A program made the position numbers and the translations under genes. This document shows positions 17,779 through 29,183 of a DNA stretch of 64,000 bases, one piece after another. Numbering within the stretch: the first letter of the stretch is position 1; each line of letters opens with the position of its first letter. The stretch lies in assembly GCA_000436035.1 (NCBI GenBank), contig FR893256.1, forward strand, positions 1,334-65,333. Reading direction: 5' to 3'. The stretch is from Prevotella sp. CAG:732. Lineage in GTDB: Bacteria > Bacteroidota > Bacteroidia > Bacteroidales > Bacteroidaceae. A model generated the notes under the pieces. It was not told the origin of the DNA and did not search any database. It saw only the letters and a list, made by a program, of their open reading frames with translations.

Positions 17779-18753
17779 TTAGTTGTTGACACTACCGCCA
17801 ACAATATCAAGCAATTCATTTGTAATGGCCTGTTGACGACTCTTGTTGTACTGCAAGTTGAGCGAACGTAAGAGTTCATCGGCATTATCCGTTGCTGTCT
17901 GCATGGCAACCATTCTCGCTGCATGTTCACTTGCCTGACTGTCGAGCAAGGCGGTGAAGAGCATCAAGTGTAACAGCTTTGGTATCAAGACTCCCAACAC
18001 TGTCTGCAAGTCTGGCTCTACGATGAAGTCATCGTTCAGTGGCTTTGCCTCCGTACGTTGTCTATCATCTTGCTCCTCCTGCTTCTTGCGTAGGTATTCT
18101 TGTGCCTTTGCTGTAGCTACATTCGATGTCAAGTCTCGATCGTTATCCTCACCGATAGCCTCAGTAGAGAGGTCGATTGGCAAGAAAGTCTTGCGGGTGA
18201 GAATTTGTGAGCCGGCACTCTTGAAGTGATGATAAATCATCTCGACCTTGTCAAGTTCGCCAGCCACATACTGCTTAGCCAACTTGCGTGCGATTTCTGC
18301 ACATTCGCTTGAATTTGGCTTGTCAGCAAGTTCCGTAAAGTCACCTGCTACTTTCAATCCAAGTTTTGCAGTCTTCTCGGCTACCTTTCGACCGATAGGA
18401 TAAACCGTGATGTCGTCAATGCCTTGAGCCTTATACTCGTCCACTGTCTGCATCATCATCTTGATGACATTGGAATTAAATCCACCGCAAAGTGAACTGT
18501 TGGAACTATAGACCACGAGGGCTACTCTCTTGATTTCCTTGTGTTCGCACTCAAACTCACACTGGAGTGAAGGAGTGGAAACCAAGAAACTCTTCAAGAT
18601 ATGTTCCAACATATTCTCGTATGGCAACATGTTTTGTATTGCCACCTGAGCATGATGCAACTTGCTGGAAGCCACCATCTTCATGGCACTCGTAATCTTA
18701 CGGGTACTGTTGACACTGGCAATGCGAGTTTTGATCTCTTTTAATGACGGCAT
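17779..18753 (-). CDS. atpG: F1 ATP synthase gamma subunit
   Basis: 324-aa central rotor shaft. N-terminal helix MPSLKEIKTRIASVNSTRKITSAM and C-terminal helix with NADELLRSLNLQYNKSRQQAITNELLDIVGG are classic. It is about 35 residues longer than the E. coli subunit because of a charged insert near residues 205-240 (LRKKQEEQDDRQRTE), common in Bacteroidota. Last gene of the atp operon, 6 bp after atpA. Confidence 0.97.
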   Translation of the reverse strand: MPSLKEIKTRIASVNSTRKITSAMKMVASSKLHHAQVAIQNMLPYENMLEHILKSFLVSTPSLQCEFECEHKEIKRVALVVYSSNSSLCGGFNSNVIKMMMQTVDEYKAQGIDDITVYPIGRKVAEKTAKLGLKVAGDFTELADKPNSSECAEIARKLAKQYVAGELDKVEMIYHHFKSAGSQILTRKTFLPIDLSTEAIGEDNDRDLTSNVATAKAQEYLRKKQEEQDDRQRTEAKPLNDDFIVEPDLQTVLGVLIPKLLHLMLFTALLDSQASEHAARMVAMQTATDNADELLRSLNLQYNKSRQQAITNELLDIVGGSVNN

Positions 18754-18759
18754 AGGCTA

Positions 18760-20346
18760 TTACGCTTTATATTGTCCTGCAACGTTTGCCATGGTCTCCT
18801 CTATTACCTTGATGGCATCATCGGTCAATTTACCGTCTGCCAAAGTTGCGATAACATCGGAATGCTGGCTACGCATAGCATCGAGGAACTGATCCTGGCA
18901 CTCACGAACCTGGGTCATTGGCACCTCGTGCATCAAACCATGGACACCACAATAAAGGATGGCAACCTGCTCACCTACTGGCATTGGGTGATACTGAGGC
19001 TGGATGAGGAGTTGGTCGTTCTTGCGACCACGATCCAAAGTCATGGCAGTCACAGCATCCATATCGCTAGAGAACTTAGAGAAGGACTCCAACTCGCGAT
19101 ACTGAGCCATATCAATCTTCAGGGTACCTGCCACCTTCTTCATACTCTTGATTTGAGCAGAACCACCTACACGAGATACAGAGATACCTACGTTGATGGC
19201 TGGGCGGAAACCTTGGTTGAAGAGGTCTGTCTCCAAGAATATCTGACCATCTGTGATAGAGATCACATTGGTTGGGATATATGCGGAAACGTCACCTGCC
19301 TGGGTCTCAATAATTGGGAGGGCTGTCAAAGAACCGCCACCCTTCACGTGACCCTTCATGCACTCTGGAAGGTCGTTCATCTGCTCAGCTACCTCCTGCT
19401 GGTCGTTGATACGAGCTGCACGCTCCAACAAACGAGAATGGAGATAGAAGACATCACCTGGATATGCCTCACGTCCAGATGGACGACGAAGAATCAAGGA
19501 AACCTCTCGATAAGCCACAGCCTGCTTACTCAAGTCATCATAGACGACGAGAGCTGAGTAACCACGGTCGCGGAAATACTCACCAATAGCTGCACCAGCG
19601 AATGGTGCATAGTACTGCATAGCAGCTGGATCGGCAGCAGTAGCACTTACAATAATAGTATAAGGAAGTGCACCATGCTCCTTGAGGTTCTGTACCAATG
19701 CTGCTACGGTAGAAGCTTTCTGACCGATGGCTACATAGATACAATATACAGGCTTGCCTGCCTCGTAGAAACTCTTCTGGTTGATGATGGTATCGACTGC
19801 AATAGCAGTCTTACCTGTCTGACGGTCGCCGATAATCAACTCACGTTGTCCACGTCCGATAGGAATCATGGAATCGACAGCCTTCAAACCTGTCTGGAGA
19901 GGTTCCTTCACAGGCTGACGATAGATCACACCAGGAGCCTTGCGGTCCAATGGCATCTCGAAAGAGTCAGTGAGGTCGATGTCTCCAAGACCATCAATAG
20001 CTTGACCCAAAGGATTAACGACACGTCCTAAGAAGTTGTCGTTCACACGGATAGAGGCGATACGATGGGTACGCTTCACACTCTGACCCTCTTTGATGCC
20101 AGCTGTAGGACCTAAAAGGACGCAACCTACATTGTCTTCCTCCAAGTTCATGACAATAGCCATTGTGCCATTCTCGAACTCAAGAAGTTCATTGGCCTCT
20201 GCATTGCGAAGTCCATAGATACGAGCCACACCATCGCTGACGGTGAGGACGGTACCAACCTCATCAAACTTCTCAGAGCCATTCACCTCCTGGAGTTGCT
20301 GCTGAAGTACCTCAGACACTTCACTTGGTTTAATTTTATCTGACAT
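18760..20346 (-). CDS. atpA: F1 ATP synthase alpha subunit
   Basis: 528-aa non-catalytic nucleotide-binding subunit of the F1 hexamer. P-loop [11 protein letters not shown], the [13 protein letters not shown] signature and the RxxS-type arginine-finger segment are visible. Normal length. Located between atpH (22 bp upstream) and atpG. Confidence 0.98.
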   Translation of the reverse strand: MSDKIKPSEVSEVLQQQLQEVNGSEKFDEVGTVLTVSDGVARIYGLRNAEANELLEFENGTMAIVMNLEEDNVGCVLLGPTAGIKEGQSVKRTHRIASIRVNDNFLGRVVNPLGQAIDGLGDIDLTDSFEMPLDRKAPGVIYRQPVKEPLQTGLKAVDSMIPIGRGQRELIIGDRQTGKTAIAVDTIINQKSFYEAGKPVYCIYVAIGQKASTVAALVQNLKEHGALPYTIIVSATAADPAAMQYYAPFAGAAIGEYFRDRGYSALVVYDDLSKQAVAYREVSLILRRPSGREAYPGDVFYLHSRLLERAARINDQQEVAEQMNDLPECMKGHVKGGGSLTALPIIETQAGDVSAYIPTNVISITDGQIFLETDLFNQGFRPAINVGISVSRVGGSAQIKSMKKVAGTLKIDMAQYRELESFSKFSSDMDAVTAMTLDRGRKNDQLLIQPQYHPMPVGEQVAILYCGVHGLMHEVPMTQVRECQDQFLDAMRSQHSDVIATLADGKLTDDAIKVIEETMANVAGQYKA

Positions 20347-20368
20347 TGTTTTGTTTACTTTTAATTAA

Positions 20369-20905
20369 TTACTTTTTGAGCTGTGTCAGTATGGCATTGA
20401 GCTTCGTCTTGACGCTCGCATCCATTCTGTAAGTATCATATTCGAGGATGAAACCACCGATAATATCAGGGTTCACCTCCGTCTTGAACTCCACAGTACC
20501 TTGCGTTCTCTGCTCAACCATCTTGCGCATCTTATCCTCAGTTTGGGCATCGACGGCAGTGGCGGTGATCAGTTTACCACGGATGATATTCTTCTGTTTC
20601 CTGTAAAGAGTGATATACGAAGCAGCCATGAATTGCAGGGTGCTCTCCCTATCCTCTTTCAACACAAGGGCTATAAACTTCTTGCTCAATTCCGAAGGCT
20701 CTTTGCCCAGGGCTGTAGTGAGCAGTTTCTGCTTCTTGTCCTTGGAAAGCATAGGGTTGTCTATCGTAAATCTCAGTTCAGGCACGTCGATGTAGCTCTT
20801 ATAGAGCGTCTGCATCTCCTGATAGACCTGATCTTCGAGCTTCATGCTAATTGCGCTCTTGATGAGTGCACGAGCATAACGCACCGATATTACACCTATA
20901 TCCAT
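20369..20905 (-). CDS. atpH: F1 ATP synthase delta subunit
   Basis: 178-aa OSCP/delta stalk subunit that joins F1 to the b-subunit stator. N-terminal VISVRYARALIKSA and C-terminal INPDIIGGFILEYDTYRMDASVKTKL-like region are typical, though only short stretches are conserved in this family. Eight bp after atpF. Confidence 0.93.
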   Translation of the reverse strand: MDIGVISVRYARALIKSAISMKLEDQVYQEMQTLYKSYIDVPELRFTIDNPMLSKDKKQKLLTTALGKEPSELSKKFIALVLKEDRESTLQFMAASYITLYRKQKNIIRGKLITATAVDAQTEDKMRKMVEQRTQGTVEFKTEVNPDIIGGFILEYDTYRMDASVKTKLNAILTQLKK

Positions 20906-20913
20906 AAGCTTTA

Positions 20914-21414
20914 CTATTTGTTGTCAGAAGAAACCTCATCCAGCAGACGATTTATCATGTCCATCTGCTCCTTGTCGGAAGAAAGCTTTTCCTTGAGCAC
21001 CTTCTCTGCTATCTGAACAGAGAGTTCTGCTACCTGGGTACGTATCTCACGAATGGCGTTTTGCTTCTCGGTCTCAATCTGTGACTTGGCATCAGAAAGA
21101 AGACGAGCACCCTCTTCGCGAGCCTTGTCCTGTGCTTTCTCTACGATGGCATCGCGAGTTTCGGCTGCCTCCTTGAGGATAGCTGCCTGCTTCTCGCGTG
21201 CTTCCTGCAGAATGGATTCACCCTGTTTTTGGAATTTGGCAAGCTTCTCATTGGCCTCGTGAGCCTTCTTTAAGCTATCATCGATGTACTCCTTACGGTC
21301 GTTCACCATCTTGATGATAGCAGGAAATCCAGCCTTCTTGAGGATGAAGAAGACAATCAAGAATACGACTGTCATCCAGAAGAGCAAGCCAAATGCCGGC
21401 ATTAATAAATCCAT
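20914..21414 (-). CDS. atpF: Fo ATP synthase b subunit
   Basis: 166 aa: one TM helix (residues 6-26) followed by a long charged helix (30-160) forming the peripheral stalk. Composition and length are typical of a single-type b subunit; there is no b' copy. It lies between atpE and atpH. Confidence 0.95.
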   Translation of the reverse strand: MDLLMPAFGLLFWMTVVFLIVFFILKKAGFPAIIKMVNDRKEYIDDSLKKAHEANEKLAKFQKQGESILQEAREKQAAILKEAAETRDAIVEKAQDKAREEGARLLSDAKSQIETEKQNAIREIRTQVAELSVQIAEKVLKEKLSSDKEQMDMINRLLDEVSSDNK

Positions 21415-21501
21415 ATATACTGGTTAAAGTTTAACTTAAACGTTTGATTAATAAACTCGTTTCTTGCTTGCCAAGACGACTTGTCATCTCGGCTGTCAAG
21501 A

Positions 21502-21774
<273 letters not shown>

Positions 21775-21813
21775 TTAATTAATTCAATTATTTATTTCGC
21801 TCAGCAATATCAA

Positions 21814-22917
21814 TTACTTTGCGATTTCAGGCTCGTGCTCATGCACGTGAGCCTGCGAGATGAATACTGCACTCAGCATGGTGAAAACCAATGCCTGGAT
21901 GTAGCTTACCAATACTTCGAGGAGCATCATAAAGGCACTCATCGCAACACTTACGATTGTCATACCCGTTCCTGCCACATAGTTGGCGATGGCATTCTCA
22001 CTAATGTTGAACATAATGAAAATGATTGCAGCGAAAGACAAGGCTATCGCATGACCTGCCATCATGTTGGCGAAGAGTCGGATAATCAGAGCCAACGGTT
22101 TCGTGAAGATTCCGAACAGCTCAATGAATGGCATCAGTGGCACTGGCACCTTCAACCAAGTTGGTACATCTGGCCAGAAGATTTCCTTCCAGTAATCCTT
22201 AGTACCTGTTACGTTGGTGATGATGAAAGTGGTCACACCCAAGAAACATGTACAAGCGATATTGCCAGTCAAGTTTCCACCGCCTGGAGGGAATGGTACG
22301 ATACCCATGATGTTGGCTACGAAGATGAAGAAGAAGCAAGTAAGCAGCCATGGAGCATACTTAGGAGCCTCCTTACCGAGGGTAGCCTTGATCACATCGT
22401 CATAGACAGACATGATAAACATGTGCATCAATCCCACAAATCCCTTTGGAGCTGGGTCATCGATCTTGTGCTTCTTGCACCAGCGAGCTGGTATCAATAC
22501 GCACAACAACAAGATGATGGCGTCTATAAAGAGAACGCATGTGGTCTTGGTGATGGAGATGTCGAGAGGCAGAACCTCTTCCCCATTCACTTTTTCCACT
22601 ATCTTGTTGGGATTGTTCTGCGCATCACCATTCTTAATAACCAAGTTGTATGGACCTGGACGGTCGCCGTTGGCATCTCTCTCCTCAGAGAACTCTCCGC
22701 TGGAGAACACATGCCATCCTGTGGTTGTATGAACGATGACTGGCAGATTGATCACGACCGGATAGTCGCCCACCTGGGTGATATGCCATTCATAAGAATC
22801 CTTGATATGACCCCACAATATCTCCTTTACGTCGATGTTTTCCTTCGCACTCACCTGCATTGGGGCTAGCGTGAAGAGCAGCATCGCCATCAAGAGGAAT
22901 TGTTTGAGATGTTTCAT
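21814..22917 (-). CDS. atpB: Fo ATP synthase a subunit with N-terminal periplasmic extension
   Basis: 367 aa, about 100 longer than E. coli AtpB. The extra N-terminal part has a signal-like hydrophobic segment (MKHLKQFLLMAMLLFTL...VSA) and a soluble region (residues 24-125) before the usual five to six TM helices. The essential stator arginine is R280 in LALIIRLFANMMAGH. Such extensions are usual in Bacteroidota. It forms the proton half-channels against the c ring. Confidence 0.96.
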   Translation of the reverse strand: MKHLKQFLLMAMLLFTLAPMQVSAKENIDVKEILWGHIKDSYEWHITQVGDYPVVINLPVIVHTTTGWHVFSSGEFSEERDANGDRPGPYNLVIKNGDAQNNPNKIVEKVNGEEVLPLDISITKTTCVLFIDAIILLLCVLIPARWCKKHKIDDPAPKGFVGLMHMFIMSVYDDVIKATLGKEAPKYAPWLLTCFFFIFVANIMGIVPFPPGGGNLTGNIACTCFLGVTTFIITNVTGTKDYWKEIFWPDVPTWLKVPVPLMPFIELFGIFTKPLALIIRLFANMMAGHAIALSFAAIIFIMFNISENAIANYVAGTGMTIVSVAMSAFMMLLEVLVSYIQALVFTMLSAVFISQAHVHEHEPEIAK

Positions 22918-22932
22918 ATTCTTATTCTTACT

Positions 22933-23379
22933 TTAATTATTAATCTTTTCTTTCTTCTCTATGCGAGAAAAGAAGATGCAGTCGAACACGAGAAGCACGA
23001 CATAGAAAATGACGAAGATGGCTGCGAAACCCAAGATGTTTTGCTTGTCGCATACCACAACGTAGATAAGGAATACGATTGCCGCCGCCATCATCTTCAA
23101 TGCCGATGCTGCCAAGTAGAACTTGCTCAGATTGGCTGGTGAAGACTTTGCGATGGCTTTCCATGCCTCACCATAAGCAGTACTTGAGATGAGCGAGAAT
23201 ATCGCACTCACTACCAATGGGTTAACCACTTGAGCGAGGATGTCATCACAAGAGGCTGATACTCGACAAGCAAAGAGTATGATGAGCGACAGAGCCGCAA
23301 CCAACCATAGAGAGATTTGCTTATATCGAATGCCCGCCTGCTTGATATGTTGCAAGCGCATCACTTCTTCTTTTTCCAT
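22933..23379 (-). CDS. AtpI-like four-TM protein of the ATP synthase operon
   Basis: 148 aa with four hydrophobic segments and a charged N-terminus (MEKEEVMRLQHIKQAG). It sits between atpC (2 bp) and atpB (15 bp), the position held in Bacteroidota atp operons by a poorly conserved membrane protein thought to correspond to AtpI, which helps c-ring assembly or Mg2+ supply in other bacteria. Sequence identity to AtpI is not obvious by eye; the assignment rests on position and topology. Confidence 0.65.
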   Translation of the reverse strand: MEKEEVMRLQHIKQAGIRYKQISLWLVAALSLIILFACRVSASCDDILAQVVNPLVVSAIFSLISSTAYGEAWKAIAKSSPANLSKFYLAASALKMMAAAIVFLIYVVVCDKQNILGFAAIFVIFYVVLLVFDCIFFSRIEKKEKINN

Positions 23380-23381
23380 AT

Positions 23382-23621
23382 TTACACTTCAACGCAAAGG
23401 CTTACTTCGTTTTTCTTCACTTCCACGAATCCACCTTTGATGTTCATATTCTGCTTGCCTTCCTGGGTGGTATATTCTACCTTTCCCACTTCGAGTGAAG
23501 AGATGATTGGAGCGTGGTCCTTCAGAATCTCGAAAGAACCGAGGGTTCCTGGCACCAAAACGCTCTCCACCTCGCCTTGGAAGACGATCTTCTCAGGAGA
23601 AACTATTTTTAGCTTTAACAT
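23382..23621 (-). CDS. atpC: F1 ATP synthase epsilon subunit, short form
   Basis: 79 aa. Only the N-terminal beta-sandwich is present (LKLKIVSPEKIVFQGEVESV...GSFEILKDHAPII). The C-terminal two-helix domain, which in E. coli (139 aa) inhibits ATP hydrolysis, is absent. The reading ends cleanly before the next gene, so this is a genuine short form and not a truncation by the window. Between atpD and the AtpI-like gene. Confidence 0.93.
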   Translation of the reverse strand: MLKLKIVSPEKIVFQGEVESVLVPGTLGSFEILKDHAPIISSLEVGKVEYTTQEGKQNMNIKGGFVEVKKNEVSLCVEV

Positions 23622-23642
23622 AAGCCTTTGAGTTTAATGTGA

Positions 23643-25172
<1,530 letters not shown>

Positions 25173-25278
25173 CTATAAGTTTAAATTTATTATTGTTAAT
25201 GTTGTTGTCTTGTTTGTTTTGTAGTTGAACACAGTTTGTTGTAGTTCATTGCAAAAAAGACTTTTTCCCTTTTCATTT

Positions 25279-25311
25279 GCAAAAGTAACAACAATTACTG
25301 AAAACTCCAAA
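25279..25311 (-). promoter_or_regulatory. Promoter of the atp operon
   Basis: Minus strand: TTTG (25308-25311), 20-nt spacer, TACTTTTGC (25279-25287). Exact Bacteroidota consensus spacing. Predicted start near 25273. Confidence 0.75.
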
Positions 25312-25333
25312 ATTACTTGGGGTTTTATTCAGC

Positions 25334-25369
25334 TTTAAACCATTTTTAGTTCCGTTTAAACCATTTTTA
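25334..25369. repeat. Two-copy direct repeat upstream of the atp promoter
   Basis: TTTAAACCATTTTTA occurs twice (25334-25348 and 25355-25369), 21 bp apart, about two helical turns. Both copies lie 23-60 bp upstream of the atp -33 element, a position where activators bind. Function as an operator is inferred. Confidence 0.55.
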
Positions 25370-25407
25370 CGGAAACTATTGGTTTCTTTGTGCTCTCTGT
25401 TCTCCCA

Positions 25408-26385
25408 CTAGATGCTCAACTCGTCGAGCACCTTGATCAGCTTGCGATCAAATGGCTTGTCTGAGCGGATAGCCTCAGACAAAGGTACATAAACAACCTC
25501 ATTGTTGCGAACACCAATCATCACATTGCGCTGTCCTTGCATGATGGCCTCAATAGCTCCACATCCAGTACGGCTAGCAAGAATACGATCACGGGCTGAT
25601 GGACGACCACCACGCTGTAAGTGACCGAGGATGGATACACGTACGTCAAACTCAGGGAACTCCTTGCGTACACGGTCTGCATAGTAAAGCGCACCGCACT
25701 TAGGACTCTCTGAAACGATGACGATACAGCTCTTCTTAGACTTGCGGATACCACGCTCCATGAATTGTGCCAACTGGTCAACGTCGGTAGAATCCTCAGG
25801 GATGATAGCTGCCTCTGCACCACTTGCGATGGCAGAGTTCTGTGCTAAGAAACCAGCATCACGACCCATCACCTCGATGAAGAAGATGCGCTCATGGCTC
25901 TGCGCCGTGTCACGGATACGGTCCACACACTCTACGATAGTGTTCATGGTGGTGTCATAACCGATGGTGTTATCTGTACCATAGAGGTCATTGTCGATGG
26001 TACCAGGAAGACCGATGCAGCAAATGTCAAACTCGCGAGCAAAGTTCATCGCACCCGTCAAAGAGCCATTACCACCAATGACTACCAATGCGTCAATCTC
26101 TTCCTTTTGGATGGACTCGTAAGCTTTCTGGCGACCTTCCTCAGTCATAAACTCCTTGGAACGAGCGGTCTTCAGAATGGTTCCACCTGTACCGATGATA
26201 CCACTCACGTTCTCTGTGGTGAATGGCTTGATTTCATCATTGATCAATCCGTCATATCCACGATAGATAGCTTTCACGTTGAAGCCATTGTAGATGGCGG
26301 CACGTGTCACTGCGCGGATAGCGGCGTTCATGCCAGGAGCATCACCTCCTGAAGTCATAATACCTATAGTCTTAATCTTTGCCAT
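25408..26385 (-). CDS. pfkA: 6-phosphofructokinase
   Basis: 325-aa ATP-type PFK of the PfkA family. N-terminal [17 protein letters not shown] P-loop ([15 protein letters not shown]), catalytic [12 protein letters not shown] (T129, D131, D133), [11 protein letters not shown] and HLQRGG segments are present. In the nucleotide loop the usual GGDGS reads GGNGS (N106), while the following Gly that favours ATP over PPi is kept. It phosphorylates fructose-6-phosphate in glycolysis. It lies between atpD and nhaD, same strand, probably its own transcript; no clear promoter is visible upstream. Confidence 0.93.
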   Translation of the reverse strand: MAKIKTIGIMTSGGDAPGMNAAIRAVTRAAIYNGFNVKAIYRGYDGLINDEIKPFTTENVSGIIGTGGTILKTARSKEFMTEEGRQKAYESIQKEEIDALVVIGGNGSLTGAMNFAREFDICCIGLPGTIDNDLYGTDNTIGYDTTMNTIVECVDRIRDTAQSHERIFFIEVMGRDAGFLAQNSAIASGAEAAIIPEDSTDVDQLAQFMERGIRKSKKSCIVIVSESPKCGALYYADRVRKEFPEFDVRVSILGHLQRGGRPSARDRILASRTGCGAIEAIMQGQRNVMIGVRNNEVVYVPLSEAIRSDKPFDRKLIKVLDELSI

Positions 26386-26538
26386 AACTATTACCTTATT
26401 ATATTATTATATATTTTTAGATTTGTGATTTTCGTTTGCGTGTAAAGAGCAGAGCTATTGATGCCGCTCTGTCGGGTTTATACAAAAGTCCTTCTCCCCC
26501 ATGGTATCTTCGTCTAGGGAGTACTATGCGTCGTGTTT

Positions 26539-27978
26539 TTAAATCAATAAGTTGGTTGCTCCTGCCACAAGATTATGTGAGAGCCAGAGGATAGCGAGTC
26601 CAACGACACCACCGAGCAGAGCTTTCCACCCGATGTTGCGGAAGAACCATCCCATGTGCATGTGTTCCATCTTCATCAATGCCAAACCACTGATGGTACC
26701 GATGCCCAAGATGTTGCCGCCTGCCATCACACAATAGGCGATGACTTGCCAATAGATGCCATTGCAAGCATATACCGAACCGACCTCAGACACGAAATCA
26801 TCCTGGCCTACCAAGTCTGGCAAGGAGAAGAAATTCATGGCCGTAGCAAAGTTGTCAAGCACTGTACTGAGCACACCAGCTACAATGCCATGTGCCCAAA
26901 CATAAGGGTGCGCCTCGTCGATACCCAATGCCTCGTTGAGAGTAGTGAATGCTCCTGTCTCCTCCACGACACCGGCTGCCAACATGATACCCATGACAAA
27001 GAGAATCATCTGGATAACTCCATATTGCAATACCCTTGGGGTACGACGTTCTACCAACGCATCCATGTTCATCAATTTGCGGTTGAACACCTCGTTAACA
27101 ATCCAAAGAATAGACAATACGCAAAGTGCACCTAGGAATGGACTCAACTTAGTAATATTATGGAATGTAGGAATAAACCATAGTCCACCAATACCCACGA
27201 AGAGCATCAACAATCGCTGCCATACGTTGAGACGAGTATCATCGCCACGATATGGCATGACAATCCATTCTGTATCAACACGCTCAGGCAGTTGACGAGC
27301 AATCAGATAGGTTGGAATCAACCATGCTGCAAGGCATGGCAAGAGTAAAGACATGGAGAAAGAAGTAGCTGTTACTGCCCTCATGTTCCAAAGCACCAAT
27401 CCCTCTGGGTTTCCGATAACGGTCAAGGCACCGCCACAGTTGGCAGCCAAGAGAATGGCTGCACCATAAAACATTCTTTGTCGGCGACTAGGAATGATGC
27501 CATGCATGATGGTGAGCATCATCACCGTAGTAGTCAAGTTGTCAAGGTTGATGGAAATCAAGAAGGTAACGATGGATAAGGTCCATATCATCTTCTTGCT
27601 TTTGCGTGTACGAAGCAACTGGCTGATGAAATCGAAGCAGCCATTGTTGTTGAGGATCTCCACGATAGTCATCGTAGCCAAGAGGAAAAGCACTATCTCC
27701 GCAGCCCTACCTACATAAGGCAGGAAGATAAAGCGATCGATAAAATTCTTGACAGTGATACTAGTGGAAGGAATCTCTCCCATATCTTCTGGATGAAGGT
27801 AGTGGGAATATTCGTAAGCATGCTGACTTGTCACAAAGTCCATACCAAAACAAATGTAAAGAACCCATCCCACCGTTCCAGCGAAAATCGCAACGGCAGC
27901 ACGGTTCACCTTGGTGATATTCTCCGTCGCTATGAGGAGATACCCCATCAGTATTATCGCTATGATGACTACTGTCAT
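26539..27978 (-). CDS. nhaD: NhaD-family Na+/H+ antiporter
   Basis: 479-aa, about 12-TM transporter of the ion-transporter superfamily. Conserved elements: FLLATMTIVEILNNNGCFDFI, SINLDNLTTTVMM (discontinuous-helix region with the key Asp), ANCGGALTVIGNPEGLVLW and VLDNFATAMNFF. NhaD exchanges Na+ (or Li+) for H+ across the inner membrane. Downstream neighbours pfkA, atp and rnf point to a shared ion-cycling module. A -7 TATCTTTGC is at 28015-28023. Confidence 0.92.
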   Translation of the reverse strand: MTVVIIAIILMGYLLIATENITKVNRAAVAIFAGTVGWVLYICFGMDFVTSQHAYEYSHYLHPEDMGEIPSTSITVKNFIDRFIFLPYVGRAAEIVLFLLATMTIVEILNNNGCFDFISQLLRTRKSKKMIWTLSIVTFLISINLDNLTTTVMMLTIMHGIIPSRRQRMFYGAAILLAANCGGALTVIGNPEGLVLWNMRAVTATSFSMSLLLPCLAAWLIPTYLIARQLPERVDTEWIVMPYRGDDTRLNVWQRLLMLFVGIGGLWFIPTFHNITKLSPFLGALCVLSILWIVNEVFNRKLMNMDALVERRTPRVLQYGVIQMILFVMGIMLAAGVVEETGAFTTLNEALGIDEAHPYVWAHGIVAGVLSTVLDNFATAMNFFSLPDLVGQDDFVSEVGSVYACNGIYWQVIAYCVMAGGNILGIGTISGLALMKMEHMHMGWFFRNIGWKALLGGVVGLAILWLSHNLVAGATNLLI

Positions 27979-28014
27979 AATGTTTATCTTTACATTTTTC
28001 TTTGCATTTCGAAC

Positions 28015-28049
28015 GCAAAGATAACAAATAATCTCAAATTAGCATCAAA
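28015..28049 (-). promoter_or_regulatory. Promoter of nhaD
   Basis: Minus strand: TTTG (28046-28049), 22-nt spacer (slightly long), TATCTTTGC (28015-28023). Predicted start near 28009, about 30 nt before the start codon. Confidence 0.6.
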
Positions 28050-28143
28050 GTGAACGATTTTTTATATCCGTTTAACGGAAAAGTAACAATTTCTTGTCAT
28101 TTGTACCATTATTTGCCATCTTTACATCGCAAAATGACTTCTA

Positions 28144-29169
28144 TTAGTCTTTTGGCATACGACCAGACCACTTTCTGAGCAAATAGTAAAGGCGTTGCTC
28201 AATACTGAACAATCGCCAACACCATGTGTGCGGAAGCAGGGCGCTATGAAACGGCACATAACCCAGCTTGTAATGATTACGTGGCTCCAAAGCATCGGTT
28301 TCTATGCTCTCCCAAGTTTCCAACAGGCACTTTTTAGCAACTTCATTGTCTATCTTTGACAAAAGAAATTGGTTATGAATAGCAAACTGACAGAGCGAGA
28401 TGAGGTTCAACCATCTATGGTTCTCGTAAAGCCTTAAATACTTTGGTTCAACTTGGAGTTCCATAAGTTGGCGTTTCATGCTCGCATTGGCTTTCAGATA
28501 GTCAAAGCGATGGGCGGAAACTTGGTGGGTTACTGACGAGCTATGCTGTCGATAATAATAGATGCCCTCACATGTTGCCACCTTGCGAGACGAGATGTAA
28601 TGCAGGCGAGTCGTGTTGTCATCACTATACGAATGACAGGTTTCATCATAAGGAAATCGCAGGTGTATGGCCGTCTTGACAGCATAAATGCCATGAATTT
28701 TCCAATTGAGACTGGCGACGAAGGCTTCTTTTCCTATCAAATATCTGAAATCTTTCATTGGATAGTCTTCCATTCGCCAAATTCCAGCATCTGTCCATGA
28801 ATACTTGCAGTGGAAAAGAACGCTGTCGTATTCAGGATCTTCCTCAAATTTCAGTACAGCCTGTTCCAAAGCATCTGGTGACAGCCAATCATCGCTATCC
28901 AAGAAACAAGTATAAAGTCCCTTAGCCAATTTCAATGCGATGTTTCTTGCATTTGCCTGACCACCATTCTTGTCAAGGTGTATGATTTCTATGCGTTTAT
29001 CCAAAGTTGCGTATTCTTGCAAGATTGACCAAGAATGATCCGTAGAGGCATCATCCACGCATAAGACTTGAATTTCCTTAAGAGTTTGTCCCACTAAGGA
29101 ATCTAAACAGTCACGGAGATACTTCTCTGCATTGTAAACCGCTACTAAAACTGTAATCTTAGGTACCAT
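28144..29169 (-). CDS. Family 2 glycosyltransferase
   Basis: 341 aa GT-A enzyme. Opening KITVLVAVYNAEKYLRDCLDSL, nucleotide-binding VDDASTDHS and DSDD metal site (residues 91-94, FLDSDDW) are typical GT2. No TM helices, so a cytosolic or membrane-associated transferase building a surface polysaccharide. I chose the Met at 29167-29169, 15 bp after the flippase stop; an upstream Met at 29226 would overlap that gene by 43 bp and adds a non-conserved tail. The acceptor sugar is unknown. Confidence 0.88.
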   Translation of the reverse strand: MVPKITVLVAVYNAEKYLRDCLDSLVGQTLKEIQVLCVDDASTDHSWSILQEYATLDKRIEIIHLDKNGGQANARNIALKLAKGLYTCFLDSDDWLSPDALEQAVLKFEEDPEYDSVLFHCKYSWTDAGIWRMEDYPMKDFRYLIGKEAFVASLNWKIHGIYAVKTAIHLRFPYDETCHSYSDDNTTRLHYISSRKVATCEGIYYYRQHSSSVTHQVSAHRFDYLKANASMKRQLMELQVEPKYLRLYENHRWLNLISLCQFAIHNQFLLSKIDNEVAKKCLLETWESIETDALEPRNHYKLGYVPFHSALLPHTWCWRLFSIEQRLYYLLRKWSGRMPKD

Positions 29170-29183
29170 AGATGATGTATTTA

